The notes beneath the pieces are model-generated. The model was given only the letters and a program-made list of their open reading frames with translations. It ran no database searches and was not told the origin of the DNA. A stretch of DNA of 5,943 nucleotides, taken from NCBI GenBank assembly GCA_902787595.1, contig CADAHD010000151.1:1-5943 (forward strand), given 5' to 3'. Each line of letters begins with the position of its first letter. Within the stretch, counting starts at the first letter, position 1. This stretch comes from an uncultured Lachnospiraceae bacterium. GTDB lineage: Bacteria; Bacillota_A; Clostridia; Lachnospirales; Lachnospiraceae. This document shows positions 1-5,498 of the stretch, piece after piece. A program made the position numbers and the translations under genes.

Positions 1-2874
1 GAACTGTTCCAGATTGTTTTTCACAATTACTATACGGGACCGACCTACGGAAGCAGCGAAAGCGGAAAACGCATGAACGGTACCCTGGAAAACCAGTATT
101 ACCGGGAAGGGGCTGTATCCATCAATCTGCTCTGCACCGGACCTGCGGAAGCACATCAGACCGATGTGATCTATGTCCAGGTAGTACAGGATGTCTGTGA
201 GGAGGAAAACTATGCGTATGTGACCAAAGTCGTTGCCAGCACTTCCCTGAACAAGGCGGAGAAGGATAAGGACGGAAATGATGTGTTCAAAAAGGACGCC
301 TGGAAACCGGATCTTCAGAAGGGACAGTATACGCTGCGCTATTATGAGCTTCGTAACGATGAGCAGTACAACATCGGCAGCTGGCAGATCTATGTGGCCG
401 GGGAAGGCTTTGTTGTAACCGCTGACAGTGCCTCCTATTTCGGTGGCGGAGAGGAAGCCAATCTTTTCATTACCGCCCCGTATATGGTTAAGGGGGATGT
501 TGATAAAAAAAATATCCCCGCATTTGTAAGCGAAAACAAACTGGAACTGAAGATATATGATAAGCAGCGTAAACAGGTTACTGCAGAGAGTGTTGTTAAC
601 CAGGTTAACAAGAACGGGACCATGGGCTGGTATATCAAGGGACTGGATCCGGAGGCCGAGGGCTATTATTTTGCAGTTACGGCAAATGGTCAGGTCCCGA
701 CTGATGTCTATGGTACCAAGCTTTACCGGATGGTAGCAGGTTGGGATGATGACGATAATGAGATCTATGAAGATGATCCCTGCGGCAAATGGTATGCCAA
801 GAATACTGATATAAGCGGATACGGCTTACAGGATGGTTATGACGGCATCATTATTAACGACGGATGGGGAAATGCTCCGTATAAGCTCCGTTTTTATCGG
901 AATTCGGAAGCAGTTGCTCAGATCGCGGAGATCACAGTCAAGGCCGACCAGCTGAAGAATGGATATTATTACCTGACCGAAGAGGATGTAGAGCCGTTGG
1001 ATCCTGATGAGATCTATATCTGCACCGTCACGGATTCAAAAGATAAAGTGATTGGGACTCTGGTAGGCTATTTCCGGTTCGATCGGGATAATTTCCGTGA
1101 CAGTTCCAAGAAGGTACAGCTTAGATCCGTTAAGATTCTGAATGCAGGTTCACTCTTTGTGGGCGAGACGAAACAGCTTTCCGTACAGTTTACTCCCAGC
1201 GACGCCACCACCAAGACGGTAAGCTGGAACAGCAGTAATCCTGAGGTGGCGACGATCTCAGATTACGGATATGTGAGAGCCCTTTCGGAAGGCCAGACCA
1301 CCATTACTCTGAAGTCCACCGATACGAAAGTGAAAGCGGTGACCTATGTACTTCAGGTAATTGATAAGAACAAGGGACTATATGTGGAATTTGCGGACAA
1401 GGGACCCTATGTGTACAGCGGTGAAAAGATCACGCCAAACGTAGTTGTTTATTACGGCGGGAAGAAGCTGACCGAAGGCACGGATTATAAGATGACTTAC
1501 AGCAATAATCTGAATGCCAGTGTTAATACAAAAGCCAAGATAAAGGTTGCGGGTATCACGGTTGCGGGTACGGTTGAAAAGGAATTTACGATCCAACCCA
1601 GATCTTTGGATGACAGTGCGGTGAAAGTGGCCGAGACCATCGTGGAAAGCGGAAAGAAAGCTATCCCTGTTCTTTACCTGGGAAACTATAAGCTGACAGC
1701 CAAGGATTACAGCTTTGATAAGGACGCGAATTTTACGTCAAACGGCAGTATGGTAGTTACCGGAAAAGGAAACTTCAAGGGCAGCCGTGTTATTGATGTA
1801 ACGGTGGGTAAGCCGCTGAAGTTCAAGGTCAGCTATTTCAAGGCGGCTGACCGCACCTATAACGGTCAGGAACAGAAGCTGACTGCCAAGGAGCTGACGG
1901 TTGTTGATGCTACGACTTTGGCCGTGCTGAAGGAAGGTACGGATTATATCCTGTCTTATAAGGAAGATATCCGCTCGGCCGGAACCAAAAAGGTGTCGAT
2001 CATCGGTATCGGCAAGTACAACACGGTCATATCGAAGAGCTTTAAGATCAATCCGTTGAAAGCAACAGGCGTGAGCGTGAATATGCCTTTGAGCGAGGTT
2101 TATCATCCCGGAACGATCACAACGGATATAACGACGATCCATAAAACAACCTATCTGATCCCGAATGTGGATTATACCGTGAAGTACAATAAGAACACAA
2201 AGATCGGAAAAGCGGAGGTGAGGGTCACCTTTGCCGGAAATTACAAGGGAACGCAGACGATAATCAAAACCTTCGATATCGTGAAAGCCTCCATCAGTGC
2301 CGATAATGTGAATATCTATTGTCCGGATATGGCCTGGGTAAAGGATGCCAAGTATATCTCTGAACCGAATGTTACAATGGACGGAAGGGAGATTTCCAAG
2401 AGTGACTATACCGTAACCTATACTCTGAGCGGGAATGATATCAGTAAAAAGAAGATCACGAAGGCTGACCTGGGTAAGGATAATGTGGCTGTGGTCACCG
2501 TGACGGTAGAGGGTAAGGGCAACATGAAAGGAAAGGCAACCACTACCTATCGCGTGGTCTATTCCCCGAAGGAAAACGATCTCGCAAAAGCAAAACTTAC
2601 GATCAGGGACAGAAACGGCAAAAAGGTAAGCAGCCTTCCGTACACGGGAACCGAGGTCGAGTTTAAAGGAGATTACAGCCTGGAGGTGGTCCTGAGCGGA
2701 GTGACCCTGAAAGAGGGCGTTGATTACAAGATCGAATACGTCAATAATATAAATAAGGGTACGGCCGTCGCGATCGTGACCGGCCTGGGTGAAACCAGTA
2801 CGGAGAAGACCAAGTATTACGGCAGCAAGAGCATAAAATTCAGTATCAAGAAAGGAACAATATCCTGGCATTAG
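1..2874 (+). CDS. Large secreted BIG2 / beta-repeat surface protein, 5' partial
   Basis: The reading frame is open from base 1 with no stop upstream of the first ATG at 73, and that ATG lacks a convincing ribosome binding site, so the gene almost certainly begins before the window; 957 codons are visible. Residues 1-371 (window numbering) are rich in Tyr, Asp, Gly and Val and look like extracellular beta modules, but I recognise no named family there. Residues about 372-454 are a BIG2 bacterial Ig-like domain, with the typical order VGETKQLSV, WNSSNPEVATIS, GYVRALSEGQTTIT. Residues about 470-957 are divergent beta-repeats with recurring EGTDY, NNL/NKN and G-NYKG elements. Such repeats are common in clostridial adhesins and cell-surface proteins. 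The C-terminus ends in SIKKGTISWH, with no LPxTG motif, membrane helix or SLH domain, so any signal peptide, anchor or catalytic domain must lie upstream. Function is unknown; surface adhesion or scaffold is an inference. Confidence 0.85.
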   Translation, partial: ELFQIVFHNYYTGPTYGSSESGKRMNGTLENQYYREGAVSINLLCTGPAEAHQTDVIYVQVVQDVCEEENYAYVTKVVASTSLNKAEKDKDGNDVFKKDAWKPDLQKGQYTLRYYELRNDEQYNIGSWQIYVAGEGFVVTADSASYFGGGEEANLFITAPYMVKGDVDKKNIPAFVSENKLELKIYDKQRKQVTAESVVNQVNKNGTMGWYIKGLDPEAEGYYFAVTANGQVPTDVYGTKLYRMVAGWDDDDNEIYEDDPCGKWYAKNTDISGYGLQDGYDGIIINDGWGNAPYKLRFYRNSEAVAQIAEITVKADQLKNGYYYLTEEDVEPLDPDEIYICTVTDSKDKVIGTLVGYFRFDRDNFRDSSKKVQLRSVKILNAGSLFVGETKQLSVQFTPSDATTKTVSWNSSNPEVATISDYGYVRALSEGQTTITLKSTDTKVKAVTYVLQVIDKNKGLYVEFADKGPYVYSGEKITPNVVVYYGGKKLTEGTDYKMTYSNNLNASVNTKAKIKVAGITVAGTVEKEFTIQPRSLDDSAVKVAETIVESGKKAIPVLYLGNYKLTAKDYSFDKDANFTSNGSMVVTGKGNFKGSRVIDVTVGKPLKFKVSYFKAADRTYNGQEQKLTAKELTVVDATTLAVLKEGTDYILSYKEDIRSAGTKKVSIIGIGKYNTVISKSFKINPLKATGVSVNMPLSEVYHPGTITTDITTIHKTTYLIPNVDYTVKYNKNTKIGKAEVRVTFAGNYKGTQTIIKTFDIVKASISADNVNIYCPDMAWVKDAKYISEPNVTMDGREISKSDYTVTYTLSGNDISKKKITKADLGKDNVAVVTVTVEGKGNMKGKATTTYRVVYSPKENDLAKAKLTIRDRNGKKVSSLPYTGTEVEFKGDYSLEVVLSGVTLKEGVDYKIEYVNNINKGTAVAIVTGLGETSTEKTKYYGSKSIKFSIKKGTISWH
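1114..1362 (+). other. BIG2 immunoglobulin-like domain within the surface protein
   Basis: The encoded segment of about 83 residues starts near VQLRSVKI and ends near YVLQV. It shows the BIG2 signature: a hydrophobic first strand, a GETKQLSVQFTP strand with Pro, then TVSWNSSNPEVATIS, then GYVRALSEGQTTITL. This domain is widespread in bacterial surface proteins (intimin/invasin-type Ig folds) and normally acts as a spacer or binding module. It marks the boundary between the unrecognised N-terminal region and the C-terminal repeats. Confidence 0.85.
1408..2871 (+). repeat. About six divergent beta-repeat units in the C-terminal half of the surface protein
   Basis: Protein-level repeats with approximate bounds: unit 1 at 1408-1608 (YSGEKITP, EGTDYKMTYSNN, FTIQPRSL); unit 2 at 1609-1818, a degenerate copy (LTAKDYSF, GKGNFKGS); unit 3 at 1819-2058 (YNGQEQKLT, EGTDYILSYKED, FKINPL); unit 4 at 2059-2292 (VDYTVKYNKN, AGNYKGTQ, FDIVKAS); unit 5 at 2293-2571 (SDYTVTYTL, EGKGNMKGKA); unit 6 at 2572-2871 (YTGTEVEF, EGVDYKIEYVNN, FSIKKG). 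Each has a xxDYxxxY element about halfway, then an N/G turn, then a final FxI strand. The copies share little nucleotide identity, so they are old duplications and not a recent tandem expansion. They resemble the MBG/Ig-like stalk repeats of clostridial surface proteins. Confidence 0.75.
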
Positions 2875-2891
2875 GCCACGGAAATTGCGAA

Positions 2892-2932
2892 AACAACACC
2901 CCGGGGATTGTCTCCCCGGGGCGTTTTCTTTT
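2892..2932 (+). terminator. Rho-independent terminator of the surface-protein gene
   Basis: A perfect 9-bp stem pairs CCCCGGGGA (2899-2907) with TCCCCGGGG (2913-2921) across the 5-base loop TTGTC. A further partial pairing of the A/C-rich left flank continues below one mismatch. It is followed by CGTTTTCTTTT (2922-2932). It lies 24 bases after the stop codon, so the long gene is probably transcriptionally isolated from the phosphatase downstream. Confidence 0.92.
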
Positions 2933-2947
2933 GCGGAAAAACAGGTA

Positions 2948-2976
2948 TGAAAAATCAAAGTATTGTATGATATAAT
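2948..2976 (+). promoter_or_regulatory. Extended -10 promoter for the phosphatase gene
   Basis: A consensus TATAAT (2971-2976) is preceded by TG one base upstream (2968-2969), giving an extended -10. The -35 position at 17-base spacing (2948-2953, TGAAAA) is only a partial match to TTGACA, as is usual for TG-extended promoters. Transcription would start near 2983, giving a short leader of about 30 bases that contains the GAGGAG ribosome binding site at 2997-3002. Confidence 0.75.
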
Positions 2977-3011
2977 ATAAAAATCAGTACTTTTGTGAGG
3001 AGAATCCGGAC

Positions 3012-4574
3012 ATGAAGAACAACAGGAAGAACACCAGAAAGAAAAACAGTCAGAAGATAATTGGGCAGGAACAGGCTGTTCATGAAGAGACAGAAGTCCT
3101 GCATGAAGAAGCTGAAGCAAAGCGGGAAGAGATCAATGATGAAAACAAATGGAAAGTGATAGCGGTATTTGCCGTTATTATTTTGCTGATCGTAACAGGG
3201 CTTTATGCATTGAATATAGGCATAAATAAAGGCGGTGCAGCACCTGCTGCGGGAGAGGAGAAAACAGTAACCGGCAGCAGCGATACAGACCCTGTTCCGA
3301 TTGGTAAATACGGGGAGGATAAAGCTGCAGAAACGGGATTAAAGGCAGCGATAGGACCTGTTTCGGATGAAGGCTACCGGTTAAAGCAGGTTGTATGCTT
3401 GAGCAGACATAATATCCGTTCACCTTTAAGCGGAGCAGGATCGGCGCTGGATACCATAACGCCTTATTCCTGGTATGACTGGTCCTCTGCACCCAGCGAG
3501 CTTTCCTTAAGAGGCGGTACCCTTGAGACGGAGATGGGACAGTACTTCAGAAAATGGCTGGAAGATGAAGGGCTTTTTGACGCAAATTATCAGCCCGATG
3601 AAAACAAGGTGCGCATATATGCCAATTCAAAGCAAAGAACTATAGCTACCGCCCGTTTCTTCAGTACAGGTCTGCTTCCCACTTATAATAAGGACGTGGA
3701 GTACCATATGGAATTTGATAAAATGGATCCCGTATTTACTCCGCAGCTTACTTTTTCCTCCGACGATTATAAGGCGGATGCGGAGAAGGAAGTACGTGAG
3801 CTGTACGGATCCGTAATAGAGAGCTTAAGTGATAATTATGAGCTGCTTTCTAAGGTGATAGATGTTGAGAATTCGGAGGATTATAAATCCGGTAAGTTTA
3901 CCGGTTTCCTTACGGATGATTCCGTATTTGCTTTTGAAGAAGGAAGGGAGCCTTCCGTAAGCGGTTCCTTAAAGACCGCATGTTCCATAAGCGATGCTCT
4001 GGTGCTTCAGTATTATGAGGAAACAGATGATAAGAAAGCAGCTTTTGGTAATACGCTTTCGACAGAAGAATGGGAAGCCATTTCGGAGATCAAGGATGTT
4101 TACGGAGATGTATTGTTTACCGCACCTTCCGTTGCAGTGAATGTGGCGCACCCGCTGCTCTGCGAGATAGAGAGCGAACTTAAGACAGATGGCAGGGAGT
4201 TTACTTTCCTCTGCGGCCACGATTCAAATATAGGAAGCGTACTTGCAGCACTGCGTGTTGAGGATTACAGTCTTCCCCATGCTATAGAGAAAAAGACGCC
4301 CATCGGTTCAAAACTGGTGATAAGCAGATGGATAAATAATAAAGGGGAAGAGGTCATGAGCTTTGACATGGTATATCAGACAACAGACCAGCTTCGCGGC
4401 CTTTCCCTCCTTGATACAGCTAATCCTCCCGCGATATACGGACTTAAGATAAAAGGCCTTACAGCAGACGAAAACGGATGCTATAAGGCAGAGGATGTTA
4501 TGAAACTTCTTGAGGAAGTTATCGGTGAATATGATGAACTGATAAATAGCTACGAAATGCTTGAAGCTGCCTGA
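3012..4574 (+). CDS. Membrane-anchored histidine-type acid phosphatase (clade 2, AppA/phytase-like)
   Basis: This 520-residue protein would hydrolyse phosphomonoesters through a phosphohistidine intermediate. Residues 1-46 are a charged cytoplasmic tail, Lys/Arg-rich then Glu-rich. Residues about 48-69 (VIAVFAVIILLIVTGLYAL) form one membrane helix with no signal-peptidase site, followed by a low-complexity linker to about residue 115. The catalytic domain follows: SRHNIRSPL at 131-139 matches the RHGxRxP active-site motif with Gly replaced by Asn; NSKQRT at 205-210 supplies the second phosphate-binding Arg (compare AppA Arg92); GHDSN at 402-406 is the HD proton-donor motif. The C-terminal IGSKLVISRW strand also fits the family. 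The enzyme would face outside, tethered to the membrane. GAGGAG at 2997-3002, 9 bases from the ATG, supports this start. Substrate (phytate, sugar phosphate or other) cannot be read from sequence. Isoleucine is mostly ATA, unlike in the surface-protein gene. Confidence 0.88.
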   Translation: MKNNRKNTRKKNSQKIIGQEQAVHEETEVLHEEAEAKREEINDENKWKVIAVFAVIILLIVTGLYALNIGINKGGAAPAAGEEKTVTGSSDTDPVPIGKYGEDKAAETGLKAAIGPVSDEGYRLKQVVCLSRHNIRSPLSGAGSALDTITPYSWYDWSSAPSELSLRGGTLETEMGQYFRKWLEDEGLFDANYQPDENKVRIYANSKQRTIATARFFSTGLLPTYNKDVEYHMEFDKMDPVFTPQLTFSSDDYKADAEKEVRELYGSVIESLSDNYELLSKVIDVENSEDYKSGKFTGFLTDDSVFAFEEGREPSVSGSLKTACSISDALVLQYYEETDDKKAAFGNTLSTEEWEAISEIKDVYGDVLFTAPSVAVNVAHPLLCEIESELKTDGREFTFLCGHDSNIGSVLAALRVEDYSLPHAIEKKTPIGSKLVISRWINNKGEEVMSFDMVYQTTDQLRGLSLLDTANPPAIYGLKIKGLTADENGCYKAEDVMKLLEEVIGEYDELINSYEMLEAA

Positions 4575-4599
4575 TATCAGGCAGCTTCACTTATTTTTT
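4563..4599 (+). terminator. Palindromic terminator between convergent genes, overlapping the phosphatase stop codon
   Basis: Bases 4563-4588 are a perfect 26-base palindrome (arms GAAGCTGCC and GGCAGCTTC around a central TGATATCA), followed by ACTTATTTTTT. The phosphatase TGA (4572-4574) lies inside the stem, so the last codons (EAA) form one arm. The trailing T-run is the complement of the last Lys codons and stop of the convergent receiver gene. On the minus strand the hairpin begins 2 bases after the receiver stop but is followed by AAGCATTTC, a poor T-tract, so termination is probably strong on plus and weaker on minus. Confidence 0.85.
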
Positions 4600-4968
4600 G
4601 AATACCTTTGCCAGTTTTTCCAACAGTTCATCCCTGCTTATGTTTTTCAGCAGGTAATCTGCAGGACACATGGAGATTATCCTCATGATGCTTTCGCGGT
4701 CATTTTTACCGGTAAGTATCACAACGGGTATTGGCCTGGTAGCTTCGTTATCATAAAGTTTTTCCATTATCTGAGGCCCCGGCATTACCGGAAGCTCGTA
4801 ATCAAGCAGTATCATATCGGCCCAATTATCTTTTAACCAGCTAAAAGCCTGCTCACCGCTTATGGTCATGGTTACAGCGTAGTCATCCTTCAGCCATTCC
4901 CTGATCGTTTTCATATATTGCGGATCGTCATCAATTATCAGAACACGTTTTTTCTTTTTTTCTGGCAT
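4591..4968 (-). CDS. Stand-alone CheY-like response regulator receiver protein
   Basis: At 125 residues the protein is a single receiver domain with no output domain. After a basic N-terminus (PEKKKKR), the acidic pocket is IIDDDP (Asp13-15), the phosphoacceptor is Asp56 in LLDYELP, the switch Thr is Thr86 in VILTG, and the conserved Lys is Lys108 in DYLLKN, where the usual following Pro is Asn. All catalytic residues are present, so it should accept phosphate from a histidine kinase. The start is supported by GGGGGTGA (4982-4975 on the minus strand) six bases before the ATG. No kinase, chemotaxis or diguanylate cyclase gene lies beside it, so its partner and output are unknown. Single-domain receivers usually act by protein-protein interaction, as in phosphorelays or motor control. 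It converges on the phosphatase and diverges from the metal operon. Confidence 0.93.
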   Translation of the reverse strand: MPEKKKKRVLIIDDDPQYMKTIREWLKDDYAVTMTISGEQAFSWLKDNWADMILLDYELPVMPGPQIMEKLYDNEATRPIPVVILTGKNDRESIMRIISMCPADYLLKNISRDELLEKLAKVFKK

Positions 4969-5048
4969 TATCCGTCACCCCCATTCCGTAAATATACACA
5001 GTATCCTGTTTGGAATAGTTTTCCGCAGCAACAAAAAGGGATTAATTT

Positions 5049-5077
5049 ATTATAGCAGATAATGTGCGACATTTCCA
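5049..5077 (-). promoter_or_regulatory. Probable promoter of the receiver gene (minus strand)
   Basis: Read on the minus strand, a consensus TATAAT occupies 5054-5049 and is preceded by TGC (5057-5055), giving an extended -10. At 17-base spacing, 5077-5072 reads TGGAAA, a 4/6 match to TTGACA. Transcription would start near 5042, leaving an untranslated leader of about 74 bases before the ATG. I see no strong attenuator or riboswitch fold in that leader. Confidence 0.65.
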
Positions 5078-5143
5078 GCGGAATATAGAAATAATGTATA
5101 CAAATACACGGCGCGGAAATAGCACAGAATTTAATAATATGTA

Positions 5144-5175
5144 TTGACAGAGACAAAAGAGCGAGGTAATATAAT
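5144..5175 (+). promoter_or_regulatory. Promoter of the HMA protein / metal ATPase operon
   Basis: There is a perfect -35 TTGACA at 5144-5149. Two overlapping -10 candidates follow: TAATAT at 5167-5172 with optimal 17-base spacing, and perfect TATAAT at 5170-5175 with a long 20-base spacing. Either places the transcription start at about 5179-5182, at the edge of the inverted repeat beginning at 5180. This geometry fits a promoter blocked by a repressor sitting on the start site. Confidence 0.8.
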
Positions 5176-5179
5176 TGCA

Positions 5180-5203
5180 ACATATGAATAAATGTTCATA
5201 TGT
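5180..5203. promoter_or_regulatory. ArsR/SmtB-type metal-repressor operator
   Basis: A perfect inverted repeat has 9-base arms ACATATGAA (5180-5188) and TTCATATGT (5195-5203) around TAAATG. Its core TGAA-N6-TTCA is the pattern known for ArsR/SmtB-family metal sensors such as SmtB and CzrA. The site covers the expected transcription start and lies just upstream of an HMA protein and a Zn/Cd-type ATPase, so metal-dependent derepression is the natural reading. No ArsR-family gene is in the window; the repressor would be encoded elsewhere or beyond the right edge. Confidence 0.8.
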
Positions 5204-5234
5204 AACAGCATAAAAACATACGGAGGAATATAGA

Positions 5235-5453
5235 ATGAAAAAATCTTACAAGATCGAAGTTGACTGTGCTAACTGTGCAAACAAGATGGAAGAGGCAGCT
5301 AAGAAGACAGCAGGTGTTAAGGACTGCGTTGTAAACTTTATGGCGCTTAAGATGAATGTTGAATTTGAGGAAGGAGCAGATCCCAAAGCCGTGATGCAGG
5401 ATGTGCTCAAGAACTGCAAGAAGGTTGAAGATGATTGTGAGATATTCCTGTAA
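5235..5453 (+). CDS. Small HMA-like heavy-metal-binding protein
   Basis: This 72-residue soluble protein has the ferredoxin-like HMA pattern: a first strand KSYKIEVDCANC, helix ANKMEEAAKKTAG, strand VKDCVVNFMALKMNVEF, helix DPKAVMQDVLKNC, and final strand. The metal site is DCANC (Asp10, Cys11, Cys14). An Asp just before CxxC is typical of Zn/Cd/Pb-binding HMA domains of ZntA/CadA ATPases, whereas copper chaperones usually have MxCxxC. Extra cysteines sit at 31, 61 and 68; Cys68 is in the acidic tail DDCEIFL and could add a ligand. GGAGG at 5222-5226, 8 bases before the ATG, is a strong ribosome binding site. It is the first gene of the operon, 45 bases ahead of the ATPase, and probably passes or buffers metal for it. 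Confidence 0.9.
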   Translation: MKKSYKIEVDCANCANKMEEAAKKTAGVKDCVVNFMALKMNVEFEEGADPKAVMQDVLKNCKKVEDDCEIFL

Positions 5454-5498
5454 GGTCTGTAGTTACGGAATGTTATTGAAACGGAAAGAGCCGGAGTT

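Noticed and set aside
1738..3120. Long minus-strand open frame (460 codons) opposite the surface-protein gene and the phosphatase start
   Set aside because: It lies antisense to well-supported coding sequence, spans the terminator and promoter between two genes, and its translation is rich in His, Cys, Arg and Ile with no family resemblance. It is a shadow of the plus-strand codon bias.
4561..4836. Plus-strand 91-codon frame opposite the receiver gene
   Set aside because: It overlaps the terminator palindrome and is antisense to an unambiguous receiver domain, with no plausible ribosome binding site.
4969..5048. Possible riboswitch or attenuator in the leader of the receiver gene
   Set aside because: No stable stem with a T-run and no recognisable riboswitch core could be found by eye in this leader of about 74 bases.
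4968..5183. Minus-strand 71-codon frame whose stop overlaps the receiver start (TAATG)
   Set aside because: The overlap looks like translational coupling, but the product is Cys/Ile/Tyr-rich without a recognisable fold, and the frame runs through the operator, the plus-strand promoter and the receiver's own promoter. Chance overlap in an intergenic region is more likely.
5144..5203. MerR-type regulation inferred from the 20-base promoter spacing
   Set aside because: The only perfect dyad lies downstream of the -10 over the start site, matching the ArsR/SmtB core; no dyad was seen between -35 and -10, so repression by an ArsR-type protein is the better reading.
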